Shown here one piece after another: positions 8,324-17,616 of a stretch of DNA of 64,000 bases. The position numbers and the translations under genes were made by a program. The stretch lies in contig NZ_CP147243.1 of NCBI RefSeq assembly GCF_037198285.1, positions 1,550,001-1,614,000 of the forward strand. Direction: 5' to 3'. Each line of letters opens with the position of its first letter. The first letter of the stretch is position 1. The stretch comes from Haladaptatus sp. DJG-WS-42 (GTDB taxonomy: Archaea > Halobacteriota > Halobacteria > Halobacteriales > Halococcaceae). The notes beneath the pieces were generated by a model. The model ran no database searches. It saw nothing but the letters and a program-made list of their open reading frames with translations, and was not told the DNA's origin.

Positions 8324-9262
8324 TCAGGCCGAATGTGAGGCGGCCCGTGCCTCTTCGCGGGCCTGTTCTACGGTCTTGCCTTCCCGCAAGATTGCATCCA
8401 CGAACAGCTCGCCAGCCTTGTACGAAGAACGAACCATCGGCCCGCTGGCACAGTAGAGGAAACCGAGCTCTTCTTCTGCCACCTGTCGCCAGACGTCGAA
8501 TCGGTCTGGGTGGACGAACTCGGTCACATCGAGGTGACGACGCGACGGCTGGAGATACTGGCCGAGGGTGACGATGTCAACGTCCGACTCACGGAGGTCA
8601 GAGAGCGTCTGGTACACCTCGTGGTCGTACTCGCCAACGCCGAGCATGATGCTCGTTTTCGTGTAAATTTCAGACTCGTCTACGACCTGTTCGAGCACCG
8701 AGAGACTCTGGTCGTAGGCCGCCCGTTTGTCCCGGACTGGCCACTGGAGGCGTTCGCACGTCTCGATGTTGTGCGCGATGACGTCCGGTTTTGCGTCGAT
8801 GATTTTTCGCACCAACTCGGGTTCGCCTTGGAAGTCAGGAATCAGGACTTCGACGAGAATGCCCGGGTCGCGGCGCTTGATTTCGCGGATGGTCTCTGCG
8901 AAGTGGCCCGCCCCTTGGTCGGGAAGGTCGTCGCGGTCGACCGAGGTGAGCACGACGTAGTCTAAGCCAATCTCGGCGATTGCCTCTGCCACGTTCGTGG
9001 GTTCGTCTTTGTCGAGCGGTTCCATCCCGCCGGTCTGTACGTCACAGAAGTTACAGCCCCGCGAACAGCGGTCGCCCATCAGCATGAACGTCGCCGTGCC
9101 CGGCCCGTTGCGACCGCTCCAACAGTCACCGAGATTCGGACAACTGGCCTCCTCGCACACGGTGTGGAGGTTGTGCTCGCGCAGGGTTTGCTTGATTTTG
9201 GTAAACTGCTGGCCGGATGGTGGACGCATCTTCAGCCAGTCAGGCTTCCGCGAGCGACTCAT
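8324..9262 (-). CDS. lipA: Lipoyl synthase
   Basis: Radical-SAM enzyme inserting two sulfurs into protein-bound octanoyl groups to make lipoate, needed by the adjacent 2-oxoacid dehydrogenase E2. The auxiliary cluster motif CEEASCPNLGDC (C-x4-C-x5-C) is near residues 36-47, and the radical-SAM CSRGCNFC (C-x3-C-x2-C) near 66-73. The length of 312 aa is typical. The ATG at 9262 is preferred over 9268 (ATG-CTA-ATG); a TTTTTG element at 9288-9294 is centred about 27-29 nt upstream. It sits about 260 bp downstream of the operon promoter, on the same strand but with its own promoter. Confidence 0.95.
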   Translation of the reverse strand: MSRSRKPDWLKMRPPSGQQFTKIKQTLREHNLHTVCEEASCPNLGDCWSGRNGPGTATFMLMGDRCSRGCNFCDVQTGGMEPLDKDEPTNVAEAIAEIGLDYVVLTSVDRDDLPDQGAGHFAETIREIKRRDPGILVEVLIPDFQGEPELVRKIIDAKPDVIAHNIETCERLQWPVRDKRAAYDQSLSVLEQVVDESEIYTKTSIMLGVGEYDHEVYQTLSDLRESDVDIVTLGQYLQPSRRHLDVTEFVHPDRFDVWRQVAEEELGFLYCASGPMVRSSYKAGELFVDAILREGKTVEQAREEARAASHSA

Positions 9263-9455
9263 TAGCAAATGTCTGGAGGCACGGGGACAAAAAGCTAAGG
9301 TAACCCCGATTTCTCCCTGTGAACTGGTGTCGATACGCGCACCATAGTTGGGTTGCTGTACTCAGCTTTGTTCACAAATGCCGTGGTATTCTTCCTCGCG
9401 AGATTCCCTGACAAATATATGTATCTGGGCGCATTATTGTACTATATCTTTCAGA

Positions 9456-10877
9456 ATGTGGCGTCCAAACTTTACCCTCTCTCCGGCTGACATCACTGAT
9501 GGGCCGTTACTCCGCGCGTTGCTGGTTCTCTCGACGCCGCTACTGGTGCAGAACTTCGTGCAAGTTGTTGTTCAGATTGTTGACCTCATCTTCCTCGGTC
9601 GGCTGAGCGGCGACGCTGTGGCCGCCGTTGGGCTTGCGGCTCCCGCGATGGCGCTTTTGTTCTCGCTCTCTATTTTCATTCCCTACGTCGGGACACAGAT
9701 TCGCGTCTCACAACGCATCGGCGGCGATAACCTCGCTGGCGCCCGCCAGTCGTTCGGTGCTGGCATCTACATCGCCCTCGGGATGGGTGTCCTGCTCGGC
9801 GCACTCGCCTTTGTCGCCGCCCGGCCGCTCACGTCGCTCCTCGTGAGCGCGAACCCGATGAGCGTCGACGGGACGGTTCCCGCGATGGCCGTGGCGTATC
9901 TCGGTGTGATTGCGCTCGGTCTCCCGCTTATCGCCCTCGGCGACACGCTCGAAGCCGGGTTGGTCGCGTGGGGTGACTCGCGTGCGTCGCTCTGGATGAA
10001 CCTCACCGCGGTCGTCGTGAACATCGTGTTAGACCCACTGCTCATCTTCGGCTACGGCCCAATCGAGGGCTTTGGTGTCGCGGGGGCGGCGCTTGCAACG
10101 GTCATTGGCTACACCACGGGGATGGGCCTTGGCCTCGTGTTCATCCTCCGCGGGCGCAACGGCGGGATGCTCTCTGACCAGTCGTTCGTGTTCGACGTGG
10201 CGGAACTGCGCTCCATCTTCAGTGTGGGGCTTCCCACGGCCGTCCAACAGAGCGCGAACCAGATTGTGCGCCTCATCATCGTCGTCGTCGTCTTCGCTGT
10301 TGGCGGTGTCGCGGGTATCGCAGCCTACGTCGTCGGTGCGCGCGTGGCGAGTGTTGCGTTCATCCCCGCACAGGGTCTGCAACAAGCCGCCCAGAGCATC
10401 GTCGGGCAGAATCTCGGGGCGAAAAATCTAACGCGGGCGAAACAGACGACGTGGCTCGGGGTTCGCCTCGCCGCCGGTGGGCTCGGGCTCATTGGGCTTG
10501 TCCAGTGGCTGTTCCCCGTTGCGCTCACGACGCTGTTCGTCCCCGAACTCTCAGCAGACAGCCTCGCGCTCTCGGTCGAGTACCTGCGCATTCTCGCCTA
10601 CGGCTACCCCGCGCTGGGGGCAATCTACCTGTTTCAGGCGGGGTTCAACGGCGCAAGCCGGACGAAAGTCAGCATGTACGCCTCGCTCATCCAGTACTGG
10701 GGCGTGCGTCTGCCTATCGCCGCCGTTGGCGGCCTCGTCCTCACGTTTGGGATGGACGCCGTGTTCTGGGCGGTGACGCTCTCGAACATCGCCGCCGCCG
10801 TTGGGCTTGGCGTCTACTTCTATCACTCTACGAGCAGTGGCATGTTCAAACGGGCGAGTGCAAGCGCGGCCGACTAG
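9456..10877 (+). CDS. MATE-family efflux transporter
   Basis: Multidrug and toxin extrusion transporter (473 aa from this start), predicted to export drugs or cationic metabolites against Na+ or H+. About twelve hydrophobic helices are seen in two homologous halves. The N-terminal signature region (LSTPLLVQNFVQVVVQIVD) and its second-half counterpart (VGLPTAVQQSANQIVR) are characteristic. The ATG at 9456 (MWRPNFTLS) is preferred; an in-frame start at 9348 would add a Cys/Trp-rich, unlikely N-terminus. AT-rich TATA candidates lie at 9412-9420 and 9441-9449. Confidence 0.9.
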   Translation: MWRPNFTLSPADITDGPLLRALLVLSTPLLVQNFVQVVVQIVDLIFLGRLSGDAVAAVGLAAPAMALLFSLSIFIPYVGTQIRVSQRIGGDNLAGARQSFGAGIYIALGMGVLLGALAFVAARPLTSLLVSANPMSVDGTVPAMAVAYLGVIALGLPLIALGDTLEAGLVAWGDSRASLWMNLTAVVVNIVLDPLLIFGYGPIEGFGVAGAALATVIGYTTGMGLGLVFILRGRNGGMLSDQSFVFDVAELRSIFSVGLPTAVQQSANQIVRLIIVVVVFAVGGVAGIAAYVVGARVASVAFIPAQGLQQAAQSIVGQNLGAKNLTRAKQTTWLGVRLAAGGLGLIGLVQWLFPVALTTLFVPELSADSLALSVEYLRILAYGYPALGAIYLFQAGFNGASRTKVSMYASLIQYWGVRLPIAAVGGLVLTFGMDAVFWAVTLSNIAAAVGLGVYFYHSTSSGMFKRASASAAD

Positions 10878-10958
10878 GAAACGCCTTTTGGCAGGGCGAC
10901 TAAGGTGCTACCAGATGGCGGTCTCTCTCCCGTTCCCTGCCACTGTGAGGTGCCTCGT

Positions 10959-13301
10959 GTGAAAGTCGCAGAGGCAATCCCGCAGTTCGAAGCCGTGTTC
11001 CCGTTCGAGGAGTTCAACCAGATGCAACGCGAGGCGTTGCCCGCGATTTTACACCGCGAGGAGAACCTCGTTGCGAGCGCGCCCACGGCGAGTGGCAAAA
11101 CCGCCCTCGCAGAACTCGCTATCTGTAAAGCCCTCGCAGACGGTGGCAAGGCGCTGTTCATCGCGCCGCTTCGCGCGCTCACCAACGAGAAGGAATCTGA
11201 GTGGGAACGCTTCGAAGACCTCGGCTACTCCGTCTACGTCGTCACGGGCGAACGCGACCTGAACTCCCGGCGCGCAGAGCGCGCAGACATCCTCGTGATG
11301 ACGCCCGAGAAGACGGACTCGGCCACCCGCAAACACGACTCGCCGCGCTACTCGTTCATCACCGACGTCACCTGTTGTGTCATCGACGAGGTGCACCTGC
11401 TCGACTCAGACCGCCGTGGCAGCGTCCTTGAAGTCACTGTCTCGCGTCTCCGTCGGCTGTGTAATCCGCGCATCGTCGCGCTCTCTGCGACCATGCCGAA
11501 CATCCAAGACGTCGCCGACTGGCTCGGTGCGGTGCCAGAAACGACGCTCGAATTCGATGACGCCTACCGCCCGGTTGACCTCCACGCAGACGTCCAGACG
11601 TACACCCACGGGGACAACTCGTTTGCAGACAAGTACCGCCGCCTGTATCGCGCCATCGACCTCGCAGAGCCGCATATCAGAGACGGCGGGCAATCGCTCG
11701 TGTTCGTCGCCAGCCGTCAGGATACGGTGCAGGCGGCGAAAAAAGCCCGCGACGAACTCGCAGAGCGCGACATCCCGATTGGCGCACGCGGCGACTACGA
11801 TTTTCATACGGACGCCCAAAAACTCCAGAACAACACGCTCAAAAATTCGGTGACCGATGGGGTCGCGTTCCACCACGCAGGGCTCTCGAAAGAGGACAAG
11901 GACGCCGTCGAAAAGTGGTTCCGCGAGGGGAAGATTCAGCTTTTATTCTCCACGTCCACGCTCGCGTGGGGCGTAAACCTGCCAGCAAGATGTGTCGTCA
12001 TCCGCGACACCAAACTCCACGACCCACTCGAAGGCGAGGTGGACATGAGCCCCCTCGACGTGCTCCAGATGCTCGGGCGCGCCGGGCGACCGGGCTACGA
12101 CGACGTGGGCTACGGCTGGGTGGTCTGTGACCGCTCTGAAGCCGACAAGTACCGCAACCTGCTCCGCGAGGGCAAGGAAATCGAATCCCGCCTCGCAGAC
12201 GACTTGGACGCCCACCTGAACGCGGAAATCTCGATGGGAACCCTTCGAGACTTAGACGACGTGATGAGCTGGCTCGACACCACGTTCTACGCCGTCCGCG
12301 CCCGCTCGAAACCGGCCGAATACGACTTTGACGGCCTCCGCGACCGCGTGCGAAACGCGCTCTCGGGACTCGTTTCTAGAGGATTCGTCGAGATGGACGA
12401 CAATTTGGGCGTGGATGGAACCGGCCTCGGCGTTCTCGCCTCGAAATTCTACCTCCGACTCGCCACCGCAGAACGCTTCAAACGCCTCGCAGACCGGGAT
12501 TTCATCGACGAAGCGTCTATCTTAGAAACCGTCGCTTGCGCCGCCGAATTCGACAGCGTGAGCGCGCGCCAGTCAGAGCGCGACGCCATCAACGCCATCC
12601 TCGTCGGGCAGAACACGCCAGACAGCATGGAACCCGGTCAGCGCAAAGTGCTCGCCATCCTCAGAGCCAGCATGAACGGCGGGACGCCGCCGGAACTCCG
12701 AAGCGATGCGTGGGTCATCCAGCAGAACGCCCGCCGCCTGCTCGCGGCGATGCAGTCGTTCTTAGAACGCTTCGACACCGCGGAGACTGCGAACCTCGCC
12801 CGCCGCGTCGAAGCCCGCGTCGAAACCGGGATTTCGAGCGCTGCCGTTGGCCTCACCGCCATCGACGGCGTCGGCTCGGGGCGTGCGCACAAACTCGCTG
12901 GAGAGGGCATCGAAACGCCAGAAGACGTGCGCGCCGCAGGCGTAGACGGCCTCATCGATGCCGGGCTCTCTGAGGGTGTCGCAGAGCGGGTCTTCAAAGC
13001 CGCCCGCAAACTCCCGAGCGTCGAACTCGACTGGGGCGACTTCCCGACAACAATCTCAAAAGGCCAAAACGACATGCGCGAAGTCCACGTCAAAAACACC
13101 AGTGGCGGCGCGCGCGCCGGCCTTCGAGTCACGGGCAACGACACGGAAGTTTCTGCGAAGGCGTCGTATCTTGGCGAAGACACGCTGCTCGTTCCCGTCT
13201 TCGGCGGGAATTTCGAGGAGATTGAGTACGCCGTCCACGTCGCGTTCCCCGACCTGCCGCTGTTGCCGCAAGTCGAGCGAAAAACCGTTCGCGTGGACTG
13301 A
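10959..13301 (+). CDS. Ski2/Hel308-like superfamily 2 helicase
   Basis: ATP-dependent DNA/RNA helicase of about 780 aa. Walker A APTASGKT, motif Ia APLRALTNEK, DEVH-box IDEVHLL, motif III SATMP, motif IV-V GVNLPAR and motif VI QMLGRAGRPG are all present. The C-terminal third has a winged-helix region and a helix-hairpin-helix stretch (AIDGVGSGRAHKLAGEGI). A beta-rich extension ends the protein. The GTG at 10959 (or 10950) is chosen as the start because upstream residues are not haloarchaeal in character. It resembles Hel308, which rescues stalled forks, but could be a paralogue. Confidence 0.88.
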   Translation: MKVAEAIPQFEAVFPFEEFNQMQREALPAILHREENLVASAPTASGKTALAELAICKALADGGKALFIAPLRALTNEKESEWERFEDLGYSVYVVTGERDLNSRRAERADILVMTPEKTDSATRKHDSPRYSFITDVTCCVIDEVHLLDSDRRGSVLEVTVSRLRRLCNPRIVALSATMPNIQDVADWLGAVPETTLEFDDAYRPVDLHADVQTYTHGDNSFADKYRRLYRAIDLAEPHIRDGGQSLVFVASRQDTVQAAKKARDELAERDIPIGARGDYDFHTDAQKLQNNTLKNSVTDGVAFHHAGLSKEDKDAVEKWFREGKIQLLFSTSTLAWGVNLPARCVVIRDTKLHDPLEGEVDMSPLDVLQMLGRAGRPGYDDVGYGWVVCDRSEADKYRNLLREGKEIESRLADDLDAHLNAEISMGTLRDLDDVMSWLDTTFYAVRARSKPAEYDFDGLRDRVRNALSGLVSRGFVEMDDNLGVDGTGLGVLASKFYLRLATAERFKRLADRDFIDEASILETVACAAEFDSVSARQSERDAINAILVGQNTPDSMEPGQRKVLAILRASMNGGTPPELRSDAWVIQQNARRLLAAMQSFLERFDTAETANLARRVEARVETGISSAAVGLTAIDGVGSGRAHKLAGEGIETPEDVRAAGVDGLIDAGLSEGVAERVFKAARKLPSVELDWGDFPTTISKGQNDMREVHVKNTSGGARAGLRVTGNDTEVSAKASYLGEDTLLVPVFGGNFEEIEYAVHVAFPDLPLLPQVERKTVRVD

Positions 13302-13303
13302 GA

Positions 13304-13310
13304 TTTTTAT
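13304..13310 (+). promoter_or_regulatory. TATA-like box of zinc-ribbon gene
   Basis: TTTTTAT overlaps the region just after the helicase stop and is centred 27-28 nt before the ATG at 13335, predicting a leaderless transcript. Confidence 0.55.
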
Positions 13311-13334
13311 ACCAACACGCGGCCAGTCCGGGCC

Positions 13335-14054
13335 ATGCCCGACTCGATTCGCGTCCTCGCTGGCGACTGTACGATTAGCGTCGACGGAACCCGCGAACAG
13401 ACCGCCCGCGGCCACGTCGTCGTGGTCGCAAAGCCCGACAACACACTGCTCGTCCACGACGCAGACGGCTACCAACCCGTCGCGTGGCTCACCCGCGCAG
13501 AAACGCTCTCTGTGAGCGATGCGGCCATCATCGCCACAGACGGCGACGAGACGCTCACGGTCACAATCCACGACGAGCACACCGAAGCCCGCGTTCCGGC
13601 GAGCAACGCGGGGACACCGGTAGGCACGTGTCCCGCGTGCAAGAGTTCGCTCGTTAAAACTCGAAAGTCTGTCTCCTGTCTCGGTTGCGATGCCGCCTTC
13701 GGTCTCCCGCAGCACGCAGAAATTCTGGACGAGCAGTGCGCCGACTGCGGCCTTCCACAAATGCGCGCCACCCACGGCAACGCATTCGAGCTCTGTATCG
13801 ACCGGTCGTGTGAGTCACTCGATGCGCTGATTCAGGCCGAGTTCGACAGGAAATGGCAGTGTCCAGAGTGCGATGGCGACCTGCACATCCTCCGACGGGG
13901 CAGTCTCATCGCAGGCTGTGAAAACTACCCGGAGTGCGAGACTGGCTTCGCGTTCCCGACCGGCCTGCACGCGGGCGACTGTCCGTGTGGCCTGCCCCAA
14001 TTCGAAACGGCGTCGGGCCATCAGTGTCTCGACGCCACCTGCGACGCCGTCTGA
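13335..14054 (+). CDS. NucS/DUF91-like N-terminus with zinc-ribbon repeats
   Basis: A 239-aa protein. Residues 1-85 form a beta-rich domain resembling the N-terminal DNA-binding domain of NucS (RVLAGDCTISVDG...GHVVVVAKPDNTLLVHD). Four or more cysteine pairs follow: CPACKSS, CADCGLPQ, CPECDGDL with CENYPEC, and CPCGLPQ. These resemble topoisomerase I C4 zinc fingers. No nuclease catalytic domain is present, so it is more likely a single-stranded nucleic-acid binding or scaffolding protein than an endonuclease. It lies between the helicase and endA on the same strand, which suggests nucleic-acid processing; its exact role is unknown. Confidence 0.8.
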   Translation: MPDSIRVLAGDCTISVDGTREQTARGHVVVVAKPDNTLLVHDADGYQPVAWLTRAETLSVSDAAIIATDGDETLTVTIHDEHTEARVPASNAGTPVGTCPACKSSLVKTRKSVSCLGCDAAFGLPQHAEILDEQCADCGLPQMRATHGNAFELCIDRSCESLDALIQAEFDRKWQCPECDGDLHILRRGSLIAGCENYPECETGFAFPTGLHAGDCPCGLPQFETASGHQCLDATCDAV

Positions 14055-14091
14055 CCGCAGGCCCTTTGTCGTCAGCCACCAGCAAATAGGC

Positions 14092-15120
14092 ATGAACGGC
14101 ACGCTCGAAGACGGCGTCGTCCGGGTTGGCGGAAACGCCCGCCAGCAGTACTACGACGCCCGTGGTTACGGCCGCCCGCTCGGGGGCAACGAGGTCGAAC
14201 TCGACCCCGTCGAAGCGGCGCATCTGCTCTTTCGCGGCGACCTCGACACAGTCGATGGAATGGACTTTCAGGCGTTCTTCTCCCACGTCACTGGCGACGG
14301 CTTCGCCGTCCGCTTTCAGGTCTACCGCGACCTCCGCGACCGCGGCTTCTATCTCTCCCCCGCACGCGAGGGCTGGGTCGAACCGACCGGCGACGAGGAC
14401 TTCGTGGTCTTCCCCCGCGGCAACGGCCCGTGGAACGACGAGATTGCCTACCGCGTCCGCGCCGTTGGCGAGCGCCAGCGCGTTCCGGCGGCTTCCCTTG
14501 GCGACCTCGTTCTCGCTGTGGTGGACGAGGAGGGTGAAATCACCTACTTCGACACCGACGACCTCGACATCGAGGGCACCTCGACGTTCGATTTACCCGC
14601 CTGTTCGGGGACGCTCATCGACGACCGTGTCGTCGTCTGGGAGCCGCCGAGCGACCTCTATACGGCTGCGTTCTACGGCCAGCCACTCGGCGGCCGCCGG
14701 ATGGAAGACGGCCCGGTGCAACTCTCGTTGCTCGAAGCCGCGTATCTCGCCGACAACGGGACGCTCTCGGTCGAAGGAGGTGCAGACGCGCTCAGAGCAC
14801 ACGGCCACGCCGTCGAAGGCGACCGCTTCGACCGACGGCTGACGGTGTACACCGAACTGCGCGACCGGAACGTCGTCCCCAAGACGGGCTTCAAATTCGG
14901 CGCTGACTTTCGGACCTACGCAGCGGTGGAATCCGTCTCCGACCTGAGCCACTCTGAGTACCTGATTCGGGTGCTCGAACGCGACCACGCCTTCGCCCTG
15001 CGCGAGTTGGCGCTCGACGTGCGCCTCGCCCACGGGGTCAGAAAACGAATGGTTTTTGCGCTGACGGATGCGAACGACGGAACAGAGACCTGGTTGTCGG
15101 TAGGTCGACTCACACCATGA
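14092..15120 (+). CDS. endA: tRNA-splicing endonuclease, two-repeat form
   Basis: Cuts introns from pre-tRNA at bulge-helix-bulge motifs. The 342-aa length and two homologous repeats (YDARGYGRPLG early, YTAAFYGQPLG mid-protein) show the alpha2-type architecture of haloarchaea. Only the second repeat keeps the catalytic set: Tyr in FRTYA, His in LSHSEYL and Lys in GVRKRMVF. The ATG at 14092 gives the conserved start. An in-frame extension back to 13873 overlaps the previous gene and is not coding-like. The stop overlaps the trpS ATG (ATGA), giving translational coupling. Confidence 0.95.
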   Translation: MNGTLEDGVVRVGGNARQQYYDARGYGRPLGGNEVELDPVEAAHLLFRGDLDTVDGMDFQAFFSHVTGDGFAVRFQVYRDLRDRGFYLSPAREGWVEPTGDEDFVVFPRGNGPWNDEIAYRVRAVGERQRVPAASLGDLVLAVVDEEGEITYFDTDDLDIEGTSTFDLPACSGTLIDDRVVVWEPPSDLYTAAFYGQPLGGRRMEDGPVQLSLLEAAYLADNGTLSVEGGADALRAHGHAVEGDRFDRRLTVYTELRDRNVVPKTGFKFGADFRTYAAVESVSDLSHSEYLIRVLERDHAFALRELALDVRLAHGVRKRMVFALTDANDGTETWLSVGRLTP

Positions 15121-16649
15121 CACGCGATACAGAACATGACACGGGAGCAACGGGCGAGACAGATGCGACGACGCTCGACCCGTGGGGTTCGTCGACCATC
15201 GCTGACTACCGCAAACTGTTCGAGGAGTTCGGCATCGAGGAGTTCGACGACCTGCTCGGGGACGTGGAACATCCACATTACCTGATGCGCCGCGGGGTCA
15301 TCTTTGGCCACCGCGACTACCGCGCTGTCCTTGAGGCAATGGCCGCGGGCAAGCCAACCGCCGCGCTCTCGGGGTTCATGCCGACGGGCGACCCGCACAT
15401 CGGCCACAAACTCGTCTTTGACGAAATCATCTGGCATCAACAGCAGGGCGCAGACGCCTACGCCCTGATCGCAGACTTAGAAGCCCACGCCGCCCGCGGC
15501 CTCTCGTGGGAAGAAATCGACGAGCACTCTCGCGATTACCTGCTGAGCCTGCTCGCGCTCGGTTTCGACCCCGAGAAGGGCGAACTCTACCGCCAATCCG
15601 AGAACCGCGGCCTGCAAGACCTCGCCTTCGAACTCGGCATCAAGGCCAACTTCTCCGAATTGGAGAACATCTACGGCTTCGACGGCGAGACGGACGTCTC
15701 GCACATGCAGAGCGTCGTCACACAGATGGCGGACATCCTGTACCCGCAACTCGACGAGCCAAAGCCGACGGTTATTCCGGTCGGCCCCGACCAAGACCCG
15801 CACGTTCGCCTCGCCCGCGACCTTGCGGCGCGGATGCGTTATTTCGGCGTCACCAAAGCCTTCGCCAGTTTCGAGGCGAGCGGCGACGAACTCGAACTGC
15901 TCGGGGCGGCCTACGGCGCGCTTTCTGCGGACGATGGCGAAACGGTCCGCTGTGAGGACGCCGCAGCGTGGCTCCGCGAACACGGCAATCCCGCAGACGA
16001 CGGCTTCGACAGCGTCGTCGCCAAACTCGACTCTGCGGGCAAAGAGCCGCTCGAACCACGGGTCAGGTTCGTTGACCGAAATGCGACACCCGAGGCGTTC
16101 GACGCGCTCATCGAAGCCGTCTCTGGCGAAAAACGCGTCTACGACGAGCACATCGACTCGTTCGAACTCACCCGCGAGGAGGCAGAGGAGTTGGCTCGCA
16201 GCGTGGAACTCGACACCGGCGGCTACGGCTTCTACGCGCCGTCCTCGATTTACCACCGCTTCATGACCGGCCTCACGGGCGGGAAGATGTCCTCTTCGAT
16301 TCCGGCGAGTCACATCAGCCTGCTCGACGACCCACAGGACGGCTACGACAAGGTGAAATCCGCGACGACGGGCGGCCGTTCGACCGCAGAAGAACAGCGC
16401 GAACTCGGTGGCGAGGCCGACAAGTGTCCGGTGTACGAACTGTACGCCTACCTGCTCGCGGCCGACGACGACGCCTTCGCGAAGAAAGTCTACGACGAGT
16501 GTGTCGGCGGCGAACGCCTCTGCGGTGGCTGTAAAGAGCAGGCCGCAGAGCTGATGAAGGAGTTCTTAGAAGACCACCAAGAAAAGCGCGCAGAGGTCGA
16601 ACATCTCCTCGAGGACGCGGACATCGAACTCGTCTCGTCGCGCCGCTGA
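15117..16649 (+). CDS. trpS: Tryptophanyl-tRNA synthetase
   Basis: Class I synthetase charging tRNA-Trp; 510 aa, in the archaeal/eukaryal length range. An acidic N-terminal extension precedes the Rossmann domain. The HIGH variant is in PTGDPHIGHK (near residue 85-94) and the KMSKS variant in GGKMSSSIPAS (near residue 390). Cys residues in ECVGGERLCGGCKE near the C-terminus may bind metal. It overlaps endA by 4 nt (ATGA), a translation-linked pair with no separate promoter visible. Confidence 0.96.
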   Translation: MTRDTEHDTGATGETDATTLDPWGSSTIADYRKLFEEFGIEEFDDLLGDVEHPHYLMRRGVIFGHRDYRAVLEAMAAGKPTAALSGFMPTGDPHIGHKLVFDEIIWHQQQGADAYALIADLEAHAARGLSWEEIDEHSRDYLLSLLALGFDPEKGELYRQSENRGLQDLAFELGIKANFSELENIYGFDGETDVSHMQSVVTQMADILYPQLDEPKPTVIPVGPDQDPHVRLARDLAARMRYFGVTKAFASFEASGDELELLGAAYGALSADDGETVRCEDAAAWLREHGNPADDGFDSVVAKLDSAGKEPLEPRVRFVDRNATPEAFDALIEAVSGEKRVYDEHIDSFELTREEAEELARSVELDTGGYGFYAPSSIYHRFMTGLTGGKMSSSIPASHISLLDDPQDGYDKVKSATTGGRSTAEEQRELGGEADKCPVYELYAYLLAADDDAFAKKVYDECVGGERLCGGCKEQAAELMKEFLEDHQEKRAEVEHLLEDADIELVSSRR

Positions 16650-16653
16650 GTCG

Positions 16654-17367
16654 CTAATTCTCTGGTTTTCGCAGGTAGACACACGGCGTGTCACGGCCGA
16701 CAAAGGGGAGTGCTTCTGCATCCATCAGCTTCCAGTAGCTCTTGGGGTTCGCGTCGAGCAGGTGCCGAATGCGCTCGTAGGAGAGCAGGTTTTTGCCGTC
16801 GACGACACGGTGGAACAGGTCGCGGCGACTGCCTTCGAACGCCGCGTCGAACGTCCACATCGTGTACCGATTCGGGTAGTTGAAGATGAGGTAGCCACCG
16901 GGTTTGACGAGGTCGTAGAGGGCGTTCACCGAGTCATCGACGCCGTCCACAAAGTAGAGCGTGGCGAGACAGTACACCACGTCGAAGCGGCGGTCGATGC
17001 CGAGATTTGGAAGACTCGCCACGTCGAAGTGCATGTTCGAGAGTCCTTCGCGGGCAGCGTGGGTGGCGTTGTCCTCGATGACGGCTTCTGAGATGTCGTA
17101 CCCGTAGAACGCGGTGTCCGGGTAGTCTGGGGCGAGGGCGAACTCGGCAGCCGCCGGGCCACAGCCGATGGAGGCGAAGCTCTCGGGCGCGCCGTGGCGC
17201 TCGAAAAACCGGCGGAGAAGCTTCGGCATCGCCTCCTCGCCGATGTAGGCGATACGCTCGTATTCGCCGTTTTCGTAGAAATCGTTCCATTCGATGACCG
17301 TGTCGTCTGCGTAGGTTGCGTTCATTTGTGCGGCGGGTTTCGGGCAGGCTGCCCGGACTGTACTCAC
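16654..17367 (-). CDS. Class I SAM-dependent methyltransferase
   Basis: A 237-aa enzyme; the methyl acceptor is unknown. The Rossmann glycine motif is FASIGCGPAAAEF, followed by motif II YGYDIS, an FDVVYCLATLYF motif IV region and a PGGYLIFNYPN motif VI. The predicted start is GTG at 17367, because a TATA-like element in the AT-rich stretch 17391-17400 is centred about 27 nt away. ATG at 17325 is an alternative. A perfect palindrome CGGGCAG-G-CTGCCCG at 17341-17355 would then be coding or a leader operator. It converges with trpS and is divergent from the pheST leader. Confidence 0.82.
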   Translation of the reverse strand: MSTVRAACPKPAAQMNATYADDTVIEWNDFYENGEYERIAYIGEEAMPKLLRRFFERHGAPESFASIGCGPAAAEFALAPDYPDTAFYGYDISEAVIEDNATHAAREGLSNMHFDVASLPNLGIDRRFDVVYCLATLYFVDGVDDSVNALYDLVKPGGYLIFNYPNRYTMWTFDAAFEGSRRDLFHRVVDGKNLLSYERIRHLLDANPKSYWKLMDAEALPFVGRDTPCVYLRKPEN

Positions 17368-17390
17368 AGGATATGTGGCCACAGCAGAAA

Positions 17391-17410
17391 AATATTATTT
17401 CAATATATTG
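17391..17410. promoter_or_regulatory. AT-rich divergent promoter region
   Basis: AATATTATTT (17391-17400) is the likely TATA of the minus-strand methyltransferase. A perfect 10-bp palindrome CAATATATTG (17401-17410) lies directly upstream and could be a regulator site. Confidence 0.4.
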
Positions 17411-17508
17411 GTAACGTCAATAATTTCCGGTAATTGTCGGTGTGAACCGGTATGCGTCACGGACATCTCGGAATGCGTTCTGACTCATGTGGGGTGTGTC
17501 CGGAACGC

Positions 17509-17514
17509 TTTTTA
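17509..17514 (+). promoter_or_regulatory. TATA-like box of pheST leader
   Basis: TTTTTA centred at 17511-17512 predicts transcription from about 17538-17540, exactly the A of the leader-ORF ATG at 17539. No comparable TATA element lies about 27 nt before the pheS ATG, so pheST transcription appears to depend on reading through the leader. Confidence 0.65.
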
Positions 17515-17538
17515 GCGAATCCGCTCGTATCACCGGAT

Positions 17539-17616
17539 ATGGCACCCGAACCCACGCCAGTGTTGACCGGCGACGACTCTCGTTTGACCCCCGGGTTCGG
17601 CTTTTTTCGGTTCTGA
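17539..17616 (+). CDS. Candidate Phe-rich leader peptide (25 aa)
   Basis: A short ORF not previously listed. It has 25 codons plus TGA and ends in PGFGFFRF, so four of the last six residues are Phe (TTC, TTT, TTT, TTC). It begins exactly where the upstream TATA box predicts transcription to start, as haloarchaeal leaderless genes do. The downstream gene encodes phenylalanyl-tRNA synthetase, so Phe-codon stalling is a logical sensor, like the bacterial pheM leader peptide. The ORF overlaps mutually exclusive stems and a T-run. The coding potential is inferred from position and composition; there is no protein evidence. Confidence 0.6.
   Translation: MAPEPTPVLTGDDSRLTPGFGFFRF

Noticed and set aside
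8209-8571. Plus-strand ORF of 120 aa starting in the pdhA-lipA spacer
   Set aside because: Most of it is antisense to lipA, the C-terminal half is Arg/Pro-rich, and TATA spacing does not fit its ATG.
13873-14091. N-terminal extension of endA
   Set aside because: Overlaps the zinc-ribbon gene in another frame and lacks conserved endA residues.
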